DNA of 64,000 nt, from assembly GCF_040939455.1 (NCBI RefSeq), contig NC_134108.1, positions 82,070,001 through 82,134,000 on the forward strand, given 5' to 3'. A model generated the notes under the pieces. It was not told the DNA's origin. It saw only the letters and a list, made by a program, of their open reading frames with translations, and searched no databases. The stretch comes from Microcebus murinus. Its lineage: Eukaryota; Chordata; Mammalia; Primates; Cheirogaleidae. The translations under genes were made by a program, and so were the position numbers. The first letter of the stretch is position 1; every line of letters starts with the position of its first letter. Of the stretch, positions 39,373 through 51,942 are shown piece after piece.

Positions 39373-39410
39373 CCAAATATGCAGAAAAGATTTAATATTC
39401 TATTGCTCAC

Positions 39411-40054
39411 CTCTAAAGAACTCATTGATATCGTTGATCCAGTTTCACTTCTTGATAGTCCTGCATTATCATCCAACTCAGAGGCCATGAAATTCTTCAC
39501 AGCTGTGCGAGGTTCAAAGGGCAAATTCTGCATATGTTCCTGGGGTGCAAGATGTTGCTCTAAGTTCATACTGAACTGGTCCATTACAGGGGGATTCATA
39601 TTGAATTCAGGGTTTACTTTGTAGTGCAATAGCCTTTCATGCGGCAAGGTTTCCATGCCAATATTCATTTTGCTCTCCTCTTTCATTGACGGCTGGGTAT
39701 TTACAGAACTTCTGGGCATCACAATATAGTCACTTTCCATCATTCTTTCTTGAGGATGGACTATGTCCATATCAGCCCCTCTCAAATTATCATCCGTGCA
39801 TAAGTACACAGTTCTCCGCAATTCGCTGTTCTCTTTCTTCAAACACTGATTGCTCAGCTCATTCATATTCATAGGCATGTGCAGACCCGTGGGCTGCTGG
39901 ATGATAACTTTGGAAATGACATTTCCAGGCAATGTCGAATAGCTCAGCCCTTCGGGGTTCGTTCCCTTTTCTTCTTCATCATCATTTAGAGAAATCCTGG
40001 AGAGTGTTCCTGTTATTGTGGCTGCTCGGCAAGGACCAATATCCTTGTGAAGAA
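39411..40054 (-). CDS. ADGRB3: ADGRB3 coding exon: large cytoplasmic tail exon
   Basis: This 644-nt exon contributes two bases of a split Val codon and then 214 codons, from [18 protein letters not shown] to STISMSSLE. The segment is cytoplasmic, hydrophilic and low in predicted order. It has an acidic patch (NDDEEE), many Met, Asn and Gln residues, and Ser/Thr-rich ends. Acceptor is ttgacag and donor is gtgagc. The open frame runs on past the donor into a TA repeat, which is not coding. From memory, a few positions differ from human (for example [12 protein letters not shown]), as expected for a distant primate. The tail of BAI proteins binds scaffolds and ELMO further downstream; no catalytic domain is visible here. 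Confidence 0.97.
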
Positions 40055-40798
40055 CTGTCAATTAGAACATAAAAGTTGATAAAAAAAGAGAGTTAATATG
40101 TGTTTATTTTTCATTATTATATTCTGTTATCTCTTTTCCTACTAAATAATTTTTATCAGTAAATTAAACAATCAATTAAAAAATTATCTGTCTACTTGTT
40201 TGTACATGATCCAGATTATGCAATCACTCTGTTAATTCTGGTATGCTCTCATAGATCGTGTAGGTAGCCCACAGCTAAAGCATATCTGAAAATTGACTAA
40301 TGGCCTTTGAAAAATCTCAGTGTCCTGTCCTTATGCACCTCTGCATAACTCTTCGGTGAAAGGGTGGATTACCAGAGATGCTTTCTCCATCAATCTACAC
40401 CAAAGAGTTTTTATAAGATTATGGATCTATTCACACAAATTTGATTTTTTTTAAAGGCTTTCCACCTAAAGTGTTCTAGAAGTTCTATTCGTTATAATAC
40501 TTCTTGAAAGAAGTAATTAAATGAAAAGTGGTCAGAAATTTCTCCAAAAATTATGCATGTTTAAAATTAATGAGAATTCCATATGGTCAAGGTAGGTACA
40601 GGATTCGAAAGTAATATCTTTAATGCTATGTATGAGAAAAAGGAATTTTTAAAAAAGATTAATATACATGCTTTAATGCCTTTATGCAGGTATTAAAATT
40701 GCCAACTGAGTTTAAGCAGAAAAACTGTATGAGCCTTTGGAATCTCCATTCCACTAGAAGTCTAAAAAATAGTGATTCAGAAAAAAAAGTGTGTGTAT

Positions 40799-41071
40799 GG
40801 GCCACATGTGGTGGCTCATGTGTAATCCTAGCACCCTGGGATGCTGAGGCAGGAGGATCATTTGAGGTTTGGAGTTTGAGGCCAGCCTGAGTAACAGTGA
40901 GATCCCGTCTTTACTAAAAATAGAAAAACTTAGCTGGGCGTGGAGACACATGCCTATAGTCCCAGCTATTTGGGAGGCTGAAGCAGGGGGATTGCTTGAG
41001 CCCAGAAGTTTGAGGTTGCTGTGAACTAGGGTGATAGAGCAAGACTCTGGCTTAAAAAATTAAAAAAAAAG
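40799..41071 (+). mobile_element. Alu dimer
   Basis: Plus-strand Alu from gggccacatgtggtggctc to a mixed A-rich tail. It is diverged, lacks the linker insertion, and has approximate flanking repeats of gtgtatg. It is antisense to ADGRB3. Confidence 0.9.
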
Positions 41072-43386
41072 AAACAAAGAAATGTGTATGATAGTGTATG
41101 ATAACTTGTAGTATGAAAGGGAACATGAAATTAAAAAAAAAAAGACTTCAAAAAGTATAAAAAATAAAAAAGAAAGGGAACAAAATGAAAACATAAACAG
41201 AACCAAACAAAAACAAACCAATCAACAAAACAGTTCAGAATTCTTCATTACAGTTTATTTTAGTTTTTTTCTTTTTTTTGTCTCTCCATAAAAAGAAAGC
41301 CATCATTTTTAGAAAACAGAGGCAAAGTAACTCAAAGCATGCTTTGTTATAAACAATCATCAGTTTTGAGGATATGAAAGAATAACATTTTGAAAACATA
41401 TTCTTGGTAAATTTGGTTTTGAAAGAAGAAAAAACTGTGTGATAGTTGGCTCAACAAGTGCATCCAGTGCTATCTTTTCTACAAAGCAGAGCAATTGTCA
41501 TTCAAAATTTAATTAAGCACATATAACTGTAAAATATTTAGTTTATTGTCTCCTCACAAAAATTCCAAAATACTGAATTTTGCCTATTATTATTCAGTTT
41601 CAACTAGAATTATAATTATTATGCATTAAAGCAGAGGTGGAAAAATAGAAGATTATGAATGTCTTTTCCTATTACATAGAAAAGAAGCCTCTAAAATTAT
41701 TTTGAAACATGAATCACTAATGTAATATCTATCTTTAGAGATATCGTGTCTAATAATTATATTATTGTCTCTATTTTAAACACTAAAAATCATGTTACAT
41801 CTATATCTATTTTTTAAAAATTAATCAACAATTTTGATTGTGTGGCTTTTTGTATTTAACTATAATATGTTAAAAAATTCAGTTTTAAGAAGTTACTTCC
41901 AAATCTCTTAAAATAATAAACTGTAATGAATTTTGGTTTGCAGGAATAATATATGAAAATATTAAGGTGCAAAGTATGTTAAATTGATAAATTTAATGAT
42001 ATTCTAAGTGAAATACTTTTTAAACGTCTCCAAATTCAGGAAAGAGTATTTTTTAACACTTAACTGTATATAAAAATCAATCCATAATTTATAGCAGTAA
42101 AACTTAAAGTTGAGTTATGGGAATCTATCATAGTGCATTAAGAACAGATAAGTTTATACTTTTATTAATATAGTGTAAAGTATAAAAGCACCATGGCTAG
42201 GGATTTTTGAGAAATTGTGGAAGATGGACAGAGCAAAGAAAAAATATTTTATTGATTATCCAAAGAGGAAATGGTAGACTCTGGAAACCAAACGCTAGTG
42301 AGATTGTGTCTTGGGGATATTTTGTTAGATTTTCCACAGGGAATGGAAATTCCTAATATGCCACATGGATCTACTATGGATTGCTAAATCACGACAGTTA
42401 TTTTATTGCTCTGCTATGAACATACTCTATGTAGAATAATTTTGATTGAATTCAGGCACAAGAATGTGAGATTAGTCTTTCATATTCTTGTGATTATGAC
42501 AAAAACTGTGATCTGCCATTCTTCAAGGACGTTTAATGGCCTTGAGTCGAATTTGGAAATGATGTGTAAAGTGGATCTGCTGCCAGGTAGGGTGTGCCTT
42601 ACATGAGCAAAGTAGGCCTCTATACTAGGTCCCAACTCCTTTATTGACAGTCTGAATGAAGACTTAGAAGATATTTCTATCAAACTTTCAATGGCCAAAT
42701 AATCTAAATGGATGTAACCTGAAAGTAGTAAAATACTAGCAAATGGAGATAAGTGCAAAGGTCAGATTTTTTTTCCAAGAAAAATATACCAAAAAGAACG
42801 TTTAGTATTAGACTGGAGAAGCCCTAATATCTCCTACAAAAGTATTAGGAATTTTGGGTAAGTTGACACTAGTACAGAAACAGAAATCAGATGCAAACAT
42901 AGATAGCATTAATATAAGTAAGGAGACAACTGTGATAAATGCTGGATTGGGTATGTATATATTTGGGCACCATAATTGAAAATTATTGACAAATTGGAGG
43001 CTACCATGGACACCAGGCCTGGGAAGATGCTATGACAAATGAATGATGAAATATGGCTTGTTTAATCTGGAGGAAAAAAGACTTAGATTGGGCTAAAGGA
43101 TAGTTGCTTTCAAATTTTTGAATATATAAAGTAGATATTCACTATTGTTCTAAAAGGCAGCACTAAGACCAACAGATAAAAGTTAAAATGGGGTATATTT
43201 TGTTCCACTAAAAAGGAGCATTTTCCAACAACTGGAACTATCCCCTAAAATTGAACATACAGGTTCCTTTGAAACTCTTGAGGATTTAGCCACAGGCTGG
43301 AAGACAATGGGATGCTAGCACCTAAGGCAGGGTATGCTGCATGGCTTCTCCTGGTTCCCTTTAAAAATATAACAACCACCACCACA

Positions 43387-43388
<2 letters not shown>

Positions 43389-43427
<39 letters not shown>
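43389..43427. repeat. (CA)n microsatellite
   Basis: About 19 CA units. Open frames of poly-Cys/Val on the other strand are artefacts. Confidence 0.95.
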
Positions 43428-43429
<2 letters not shown>

Positions 43430-43826
43430 AGTATTTCATCCTTATAACAACCCATATTCCATACATGATGAAACTTAGGCAGAGAGAGGCGAAATTGACT
43501 GGCTTTACACTTGACCACCATTATTTGGTTGAGTGGAAGCCTTAACGTCTCCATGTAATGTTTTTTTGCTGTCATGGCGCTTCTGATGAACCATGGGAAC
43601 ACCTAGTTTCTTTCACATTCCTCATTCATTCTGTATCTGTCTCTCTCTTTCTGTCCCCCTCCACACATAAATTTCTGCTATTACAATCCTTACAGTGAAA
43701 AGATTCTATTTATTCATGAACATGAACATGTGATGTGTAAACCACAGCATTTTATTTAAAATCAAAATACATAGAAATAATTTAACATCCCTAATGATTA
43801 TATTTTCAAAATCTAAATATTCTTAC

Positions 43827-43866
43827 CTGATCGACAAGCAATGTCTACATCCTTTTCAAAGTCTGT
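43827..43866 (-). CDS. ADGRB3: ADGRB3 coding exon: short tail segment
   Basis: This 40-nt exon encodes TDFEKDVDIACRS plus one base of a Val codon completed by the next exon. Acceptor is gttacag with a T-rich tract before it, and donor is gtaaga. It goes from phase 0 to phase 1, so skipping it alone would frameshift the tail and remove the PDZ ligand; it must be spliced together with the 644-nt exon. At 40 nt it is close to the usual lower limit for exon definition. It was found because it supplies the residues missing between the 96-nt and 644-nt exons. Confidence 0.95.
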
Positions 43867-45365
43867 CTGTAACAAGAAACAATAAGACACAGAACTGTCA
43901 TTTAATGAAGACCTCAAGTATCTTTTACTAATGTGATAGATTATCTGAAGTTTGTAGATTTCTAACTAGGCAGTACCAATTTATTGTTTTGTGCAAAGGA
44001 AGTTTCTCAAGAAATAATCATATTGTTTTCAAAAGCACTTTCTAGAGATCAAGTGTTTAATAAAATCAATGAGAACATACCACACAATTTTAACAAGGCA
44101 ATAGAATACTTACCATCATCTTCAGTTTGGAAACTGACCACCATACATAAAAAGATAGAATTTTATTAATAAGTCAATTTCCTAACCAAAATAAAGAGAT
44201 CAGAATGTGCATTGCTATGAATATGCTTAAATGTTTTTCTTATTTGTATTTTTAAACATTTAACTTAAATATATTCTTTGTAATATAATGTATTATAATA
44301 CAGCTTTGTCAAACTCTTAATAGTCAAACGAGGCACTTCTAGTGATTCATTTTCACTCAAATGTGACAAAAGGCTCTCAGGTTTATAAATTAAGATTGAA
44401 GATTAAACAATGCTCATCTGGTCTAGGACCTGCTGGAGTTTAGTTTCATCCTTGTATTTTCCACAAACTTATTTATTTATTTAATCAATTTATTTATTTA
44501 ATGATAAAATTAAATTTTCCCATGTTAATAAAGGTATTTTAATCATATCCCTTTCTGTATAAATATTTTAAATCAGGGATGTGGATAGTTATTTATTTGT
44601 TTTAAGTAAGGAATTAATTATTCTTTCTCAATCTTAGTTACTAATGTACCATTTAGCCTATTATTTTATTGTCTAGTCCAAAAAACATTAATAATAAGTC
44701 AAATATATTACAAAAACTTTCCTATTTACTTTCTGCTTTTAATGATGCAGTTTCAATATTACCTCATTTCTAAAATAAGCCAAAATGGTTATTATGCCTA
44801 AAGTACCCCTTAATTCCAACAATAGTCAGACCTCATGTGCAATAACTGATCTTTCACTGGAAGGGTGGCTATACCTTATGTTTTAGGACAGTGGTTCTCT
44901 TAGTAGGCTGCACATTGGAATCGTGGCTACCTGGGTTCCACTCCCAAGATTCTGAGTTTAGTTAGTCTGGGGTGTGCAGCTCCTGTTATGATTCCAATTT
45001 GCCTGTAAGGTTTAGAACTACTGCTTTAAGACTAGAAGTTCAGGTCCTATTGTGTTCCGATCAGTTTAAAAAAAAAAATCCTATGCACAAATCATTAGAC
45101 CTAATTCTGTGCAAGGCTAAAAATACTCGGCAATGTTGCTCAGGACTCCCACACTCGACACCCCGGGGGCCAATAACAAATCCTGGACTCCCAAGCAATC
45201 CAGACAGAATACTTATCTGGTATCAGAGTTCTAAGTCTGTTAACGAACAAAAGCCAAAGTCTCTCAAAATGGGTCTTTGATACCATTTTACTAATAGGGA
45301 TTTTTTGTGTGTGTATTTTCTTGAGAGAGCATAACATAATTAACAGAGGAAAAATAAAAGCTCAC
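43867..45365 (-). other. ADGRB3: ADGRB3 intron before the 40-nt exon
   Basis: This 1.50-kb intron contains a MER5A-like hAT relic (44889-45023) and A+T-rich sequence with TTTA runs near 44470-44510. A donor-like ttaccatc at 44111-44120 is not matched by any BAI3 residues. Confidence 0.85.
44889..45023 (+). mobile_element. MER5A-like hAT relic
   Basis: Begins cagtggttctc and ends agaactactg, the hAT-Charlie inverted ends, with a MER5A-like interior (gctgcacattggaatc, ttagtctggggtgtg). Confidence 0.75.
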
Positions 45366-45461
45366 CATGATTTGAGCATGCCCATTAGGAAAAGAACTTG
45401 AGGAATCAGCATTGATTGGATCCTGGCAGTTTCTCAATCGGCATCTAAACGCATCCTGAAC
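45366..45461 (-). CDS. ADGRB3: ADGRB3 coding exon: juxtamembrane cytoplasmic tail
   Basis: This 96-nt exon encodes exactly 32 residues, from [12 protein letters not shown] to NGHAQIM. It begins and ends between codons (phase 0-0). The start is basic and Cys-containing, typical of helix 8 and the proximal tail of adhesion GPCRs, where cysteines can be palmitoylated (family knowledge, not seen). A Ser run (SSSS) follows. Acceptor is ccaag and donor is gtgagc. It lies 12.9 kb downstream of the TM6/7 exon and 1.5 kb before the next exon. Because its phases are symmetrical it could be skipped without a frameshift; nothing in the window shows that this happens. Confidence 0.96.
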
Positions 45462-47021
45462 CTTGGGGAGAAAAGAGCCACAATAATTTTCTTCTTTCTT
45501 AATAATTATCAGATACTGTCTATAACCAGATACTGTCTATATTGGCAATCAACTATGAGAAAATGGTTATTATTTTATAATCTAATATCCACTTTGTTTG
45601 CTTCTTAATACAAATGCTGATGTATGTGGACTTTGCTTTATGCCAAAAAAAATTTATCACTTGCCATAATATATAGAGGGAAGTAGTGGGAACTCCTTAG
45701 TTATCAAAATGGCTACATATGACTCAACACTCACAATTCTTGCCAAAGGGAAGATTTATTCTACTGTTACAAATAATATACCTTTCAAGGGAGATTTACT
45801 ATTTGGTATGGCGTAATCTTCATAACAGCTTTAAACATTGTGAAAAACGGGATTACTCAATGATCTTTTGACTGGAATCGATTTGGGATTTTTCATGTTA
45901 TGTCTCATGTAAGGGATCTTTGGGCAGACTATATTTTTTTTCTGTCTTCAAGTGCTATATGCCCTGATGTGAAAACAAAACATGATGAAACAAAAGAGAA
46001 ACTAAGCAGCTCCACTTCTGATTGTCTAGGGAATAAAAAGTCACCTAGCAAAGCCAAGTTTCCTTAATATCCATTAGTAATCAAATTCTGAATAAAGAAC
46101 AAACATATCACAAGAAAGTTGTAAAAACATTAATTATTTTATTAAAATATGAGTCAGTAAACATGAATAGCTAAACAGCAAACACAGAAGCAACTGATGG
46201 TTATCGGATCACATGATGCCTCTGCACCGGCATGTCCTTTCCACTTCCTGTGGTTCGTGAGGCTCCTCGCAAGCTGTTGATAGACATCTTCACAAGTGGC
46301 TAGTTATTCCAAGTTGACGGCAAGATCATTTTACTAATATTTTATTTTTCTGACTTCATAGTATTGATATTCTCCTTCTTTATTGGATTAAAAAAACAAA
46401 GCATAGATGATGTTGTATTTTCCCTCTTCTACTGAAGCAACATTAAAGACTACCAGTGTAAACACATAAGAATCTACAGTTTTGAAAAGCACTCCCATAA
46501 AATATCCTGTCGCTGTTTTGATGTGAGATGTGCACAATGTACCTGTTGGCCTGAAAAAAATAAAACACTGAGCCTATTAAGTTGTTTTCAGCCTCCTTGT
46601 GCTCTCACCCATTTCACAGTCATTAGCAGCCTCTCTCCAATGTGCAGGATTTGGGAAGTAACACCGAATTTAGTTATGACCACAGGACCACAGACTGGCC
46701 AACCAGTCTAATAATGAGACCTCCATCTATCTACCTGTATTTCTTCATCTTGGGTTTTAATCCTCACGATGTGGCCATGATAGCTGTGAAATGAAAGAAT
46801 TGGGAGGGGGAATGGACTCAGCGTTCTCTGATTTCTCTTCTAGTCTATGATTCTAATATTTCTAAATCTGGAATTTCATTGAAAAAGAATGAGGAGCTGC
46901 CTGATATAATTCAGCAAGGTATTTCTTATTTCCTTTTTCAGACACAACAGTGAAAGTACAGGTGCAGTAAAATCTGGTCTGATCACCTTTTCCTAAAGAA
47001 CCAGATAAATATTTAGAATGA

Positions 47022-47524
47022 TCTACAAAAAAGACACCTGCACTCGAATGTTTATAGCAGCACAATTCATAATTGCAAGGCTGTGGAAACAGCCCAAGTG
47101 CCCATCAATCAAAGAATGGATTAATAAAATGTGGTATATGTACACCATGGAGTACTATTCAGCTCTAAGAAACAATGGTGATATAGCACACCTTATATTT
47201 TCCTGGTTAGAGCTGGAACCCATACTACTAAGTGAAGTATCCCAAGAATGGAAAAACAAGCACCAGATATATTCTCCAGCAAACTGGTATTAACTGAGTA
47301 GCACCTAAGTGGACACATAGGTGCTACAGTAATAGGGTATTGGGCAGGTGGGAGGGGGGAGGGGGGCGGGTATATACATACATAGTGAGTGAGATGTGCA
47401 CCATCTGGGGGATGGTCATGATGGAGACTCAGACTTTTGGGGGGAGGGGGGGAAATGGGCATTTATTGAAACCTTAAAATCTGTACCCCCATAATATACC
47501 AAAATAAAAAAAATAATTAAAAAA
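47022..47524 (+). mobile_element. 5'-truncated L1, young
   Basis: Starts in ORF2 (cactcgaatgtttatagcag), continues through the ORF2 end and the G-rich 3' UTR, and ends in an A-rich tail. It is flanked by perfect 15-bp duplications aaatatttagaatga (47007-47021 and 47525-47539). Confidence 0.92.
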
Positions 47525-50339
47525 AAATATTTAGAATGAGATCATCCAGCTTTTCCCAGTGGAGACACATCAGGACAAAGTTAGAGTTTTGAGATGTGAA
47601 TGCTTCCAGGTTCCTCATTTTTCTTAAAAAGGTGTTGTAGGTTATAAAGTGACATATCAATAATCAAAAATTGATAAACGAGTCTAATACTTGTCAGATC
47701 ATTAAATTGGGGAAACCACTAATAAAGTATATCTGTTTTTAGAAAAAAAAAACAACTGAAGAACCAATGTCAGAAAAATAGGTACCTGCTAATTTTCTGT
47801 TTGTGCCCTAAGGCAACTGTTAAAGAAGCACAGCTTATAAAGGAAGATAAACAATATGTTATAAATATTGCCTTCAGGAGCTTGTCACACAAAGATTTCT
47901 TTCAAATCTATTTCCAAATACAGTATATATAAAATATGAAAGATTTTGGTAACATCAAACATTAATTCAACTGGTCCATGTTATCCACTTTCTATTTTCA
48001 GACCCTCAGAGTATAGCTGTCAGTATTTCTGGCTAACAATGAAATATGGAAAAACAACTTCTATAAGTTTCTCTTAAAAATTCACTATCTGATTGTTTGA
48101 GGGAAATATAAAAGAAATTTAACTATTTTTCAGAATATACACACACAAAACCAATACCCTCAACTACTAAACTCCCAAATATAACCATGGATTAAGGGCA
48201 TTTTTACACTGGAGAATGATGTCAGCTTCACCAGACAGCCAATGCTGCTTAGAAGAAATATAAAATGGAAGAGTATAAATATTTTCCAGTAAATTCATGG
48301 TCGTTTTAATGGTCATATAAATGCTATAATTTAAGTGTTAGATTCTATGACACTTTTAGTGCCTCTGATATGTATGATTTGCAGAATAAATTCTCCTTGA
48401 TTCCACATGTTCCATATGATTTTTTTCTTAAAGTCTTAAAAATGTGTTTGGGCAATCCAGGTGAATTGGCCTTATATTTGTCCAACACTGTCAGGAAAAA
48501 AATGATTAGACTAGATTTCATAGTGCATATTTCGTATAACAGAAGAAGGTGCTTCAGGCAGGACACTACCTAGAGAAAGCATTCACAGCTATTTGTAAAT
48601 ATTTTGATAATTAGTTGAATTTTCTGCCAGATAAATAGAAAGTTTTGATTTCAGTGAATCAATGTGAATTGTGCTGATGAAGAACAACTAGAATTTTCTA
48701 AAAAGCAAATTTACAAGAATATTAATTCCATATAAGGAAAAAGCATAAAAAAGATAAAAGAAAAGGAAAAAAAAATCCAGAATCTAGATCTGGCTATCTT
48801 ATCCTGAAATTAAAATCTTCTATGACAACACTCATAATTACAATACTGGACAATAGTAGTCTTTGACTCACCAGTTGGGGAGAACAAGTCACTTATTTTA
48901 GGTAACATTTTAACCTAAAATTTATTAGATACTAAAATCATTGTATCTTTGAGTTCTTGTGAAATTAACATTTAAAAAAAAAACTTACTTGAGACCAGTA
49001 ACTACAATTTTTAAATAAATCTGTAGAAAACAATTGAAGTTTTAAGATAAATTATGACACAGTTAAAATCTAGACTTCAAAAATTTTTCTTTTTACAATA
49101 ATCTTGCAATAGATCTTTCACTTTAATTGGTAGGCAGAAGTTTAAATATTTGGGGAATAGCAAGAAACAGATATGTAACTAGCCTGGGAACACTTAGGGG
49201 ACTTTAAGGAAATTTGATGGCATGTTGTGAGATGAAAAAAAGAAACATCACAAAATAAGATGAGGAAAAAACAGTAAGCTATCAAGGTTGTCTCCTGAAA
49301 AATATCCTACCATGCACTTCCAAAGATATCTGTACTGGATCCTGCTGGCTGTTGCTCTAAAAATTCCTGAAAAAGCTATAAACCCTTCATGTTGTGGATA
49401 GAGTCCTGGATGAGACGTGTTGAAAGAGGTTTGCAGGGGTGTGTCTCGCTCCTACCTCTCCCCTACAGGGAGAAGAATTCAGTTCATCTCAGCAGCAGCA
49501 AACTGAGAGCTCCTGGATTGGTTCTCGCTCTGAAGGCAGCTGGCAGAGTGTCACTGTGAAAGTTGGTGCCAGATTTAGCGATTGCTGGGGAAGAGCACCG
49601 AGCACGTTTGGCAGTGTTGCAGTTTAAAGAAACCCCACAGGAAAGAGCTGCACAGTTTGAAATGGGCTCTGAATTTAGCTACTGAGCAACCCAAACCCCA
49701 AATCTTCACCTTTAAGAGGACGGTTTTACCCCTAGATATTATTCTTGGCTTCCTACTCTGGAGGATCATTTTAAGCCAGGAAAATAAATAAAGCTACATT
49801 CTTGTAATTATGTGAGACTGCTTCCTTGGTAGGGGGGAGAAGAGTTTCTTGTGTGGTCTGCTTTTTCTGAGTCTCATGGCTACTATTGTTTCTGTTGTTT
49901 CATAGGTGAACAGATGGCTCAGCTCTTTTAATCATATTAAATCGCATATAATTTAATCATGACATGAATGAGTAAGACTGTTTTCAATTTCATGTGTATT
50001 ATGTCAATTGATATAAGCAATATGAATTACTTCACACTATTAAAATATTACCTAACTTTTCTGATAGTAAAAGAAATAAACAAACAAAAATGAAGGTTTG
50101 TCATTTGCTATTCGATAAAAGAAAAGTATAGACTACAGACCCAAATTTCAGTCCCAATGACTTTCTATTGGAATCTTCTAACTCCTAAAGGTTCACTTAA
50201 TCTCTATAATTGTTTTAGCCTTTTACCTTCAAATTACTTTGTTTCAGTTTTGGGGTGTTGTAGAAGCTTCTCTAGATGATATTTCATGTACATGATCTGA
50301 AAAAATGTAGCAGCATTTCTTTAACATGCAAATAGGAAA

Positions 50340-50585
50340 GAAAGGAAAGGGAAATTATATGCCAGACACCACAATCCCACGCCTTCACAGCTGATACTTC
50401 CTTTCAGCCTCGTGCCTTCCCCTTTGGGGCAGACAATATTTCAGTGTCATAGATGGGGACCATGAAGCTTTAAGAGCTTAAGCAACTTGCTCAAGATCTT
50501 AACAATAAGTGGCAGCGCTGGGAATGAAACGAAGTCACTTGATTTGAAAGCTAGTCCTCATTCCAATCCACCACTTTGCCTCCAC
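50340..50585 (-). repeat. MIR SINE
   Basis: Reverse MIR/MIR3: atagatggggaccatgaagctttaagagcttaagcaacttgctcaagatcttaacaataagtggcagcgctggga. Confidence 0.7.
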
Positions 50586-51840
50586 CCTTAATGGCCTTAC
50601 TAAGCAAAGAATAAGATAGTTTAAGTGAAGGAATGGATCGAAACATTTATTTCCAACTGGTCAGAAATTAAGTTGCTACAGCATAATCTTCTACCTCTTA
50701 TGATTTAGATAAAATATAAGAAATAAAAGGTAATGAGATAAGTTTTCATTTTAAACATTTATTCAAGACATATTGAACTTCCTTGCTACTGGTTTGACAA
50801 TCTTGCAAGGGGATCCTGAGAGTGTGAAAGGAGACGGAGGTGGAACGAGCCCATCTACATGCCTGTGTCTAGATATCCGTCTTGACAACTGACAGAAGAA
50901 CCATGCTGCCACCCAGAGTGAGGGACAGCTGGGAGGGGAGAGTGAGGCTCCAGCAGAAGAATTTTGGGTAACAGCAAGCCAGAGTTTGTCAATCTCCCTT
51001 ATGAACTCTCTGTGTCTGAACTTGTCTGATGCCATCTCACTCATCGGATATCATGCTCTTGTTAACCCCTTAAATCTCTGCATGGACTAACAGAAGCACA
51101 TGTGCAGATTAAAGCTGATACCAATATTCATAGTATAATTGCAATTATGCTAAATCAGGAAAGTCTAATCTGGAATGAGAGGTAGAGTTTATATTCCCCT
51201 GCCAAAGAAGTGAAATGACTACTGAGAGAAGCGAGGTTGGTGTTTTCTGGGGAAAAGTATATAGGAATATGAACATATTGTCTACTATTCACCACAGGCT
51301 CCGTTCCGTGTAAACCATATGCCCAATAACTTCTCTCCATCTTTTTCTATTTGAAACTTTCACTTTCTTAATCCTTCAACTTCATTATTCCCTCAAGACC
51401 CCATTAAGTTCTACAGTCTCTTACCACCTACTCCTTCTTCTGCAAAGACCAACTAAAACCCCTGACCCATCTTTGACTAAGGGAAGGCTCTGACACACAC
51501 GTTTCTATACTAATGATCATACCTAATTTCCCTGTGAGTGGTCAAGCTTTGAGGTTCACGCAACTCTTTATCTGAACTATAGATATATTATATGCAATAC
51601 GGACTCTTTTCAAATCATTGTCTAGTTTTTTAATCACTACTGGCTTTATTTACTTTCTTAAATTGTTTCTTAAATACTTTCTTAAATTGAGGAGAATATT
51701 GGTTTTAAATTAGATAGGAAAGAATGCTTGTCTGTTTTACATATTCACTGTCATATGCTTGTAAATAATTTTGTTCATCTGTACGTTTCATGGAAATCAT
51801 ATGACTAAATGGGAAATTGGTAAAAAAAAAAGGTGAAGGG

Positions 51841-51942
51841 GAAAGGAAGAAGGAAGGAAGGAAGGAAAGAAGGAAGGAAGGAAGGAAGGAAGGAAGGAAG
51901 GAAGGAAGGAAGGAAGGAAGGAAGGAAGGAAGGGAGGGAGGG
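51841..51942. repeat. (GGAA)n microsatellite
   Basis: About 100 bp of GGAA/GAAGG units, giving artefactual Arg/Lys/Glu or Pro/Ser/Leu frames. GGAA arrays can be ETS-factor binding platforms (general knowledge). Confidence 0.95.

Larger units (their letters stand above)
28288..39410 (-). other. ADGRB3: ADGRB3 intron before the 36-nt exon
   Basis: This 11.12-kb intron contains an Alu plus short L1 pair (30.66-31.06 kb), an exact 149-bp tandem duplication (31.73-32.03 kb), a long L2-like stretch (32.2-33.28 kb), an old L1 end (33.29 kb), L2 and MIR pieces, and the hAT MITE plus TA repeat next to its 5' splice site. The stretches 28.3-30.3 kb, 33.8-36.1 kb and 37.2-39.0 kb hold nothing else that I can name. 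Confidence 0.85.
40055..43826 (-). other. ADGRB3: ADGRB3 intron before the 644-nt exon
   Basis: This 3.77-kb A+T-rich intron holds one plus-strand Alu (40799) and a CA microsatellite (43389). No other structure is supported. Confidence 0.85.

Noticed and set aside
39336..39410. Coding extension of the 644-nt exon
   Set aside because: The frame continues past a good gtgagc donor into TA repeat; the next exon supplies the known RRKSRYS residues.
43245..43602. Poly-Cys/Val open frames
   Set aside because: Translation of the CA microsatellite.
44100..44130. Donor-like ttaccatc suggesting another ADGRB3 exon
   Set aside because: The 96-nt and 40-nt exons join exactly (AQIM|TDFEK) as in the known protein, leaving no residues for an extra exon.
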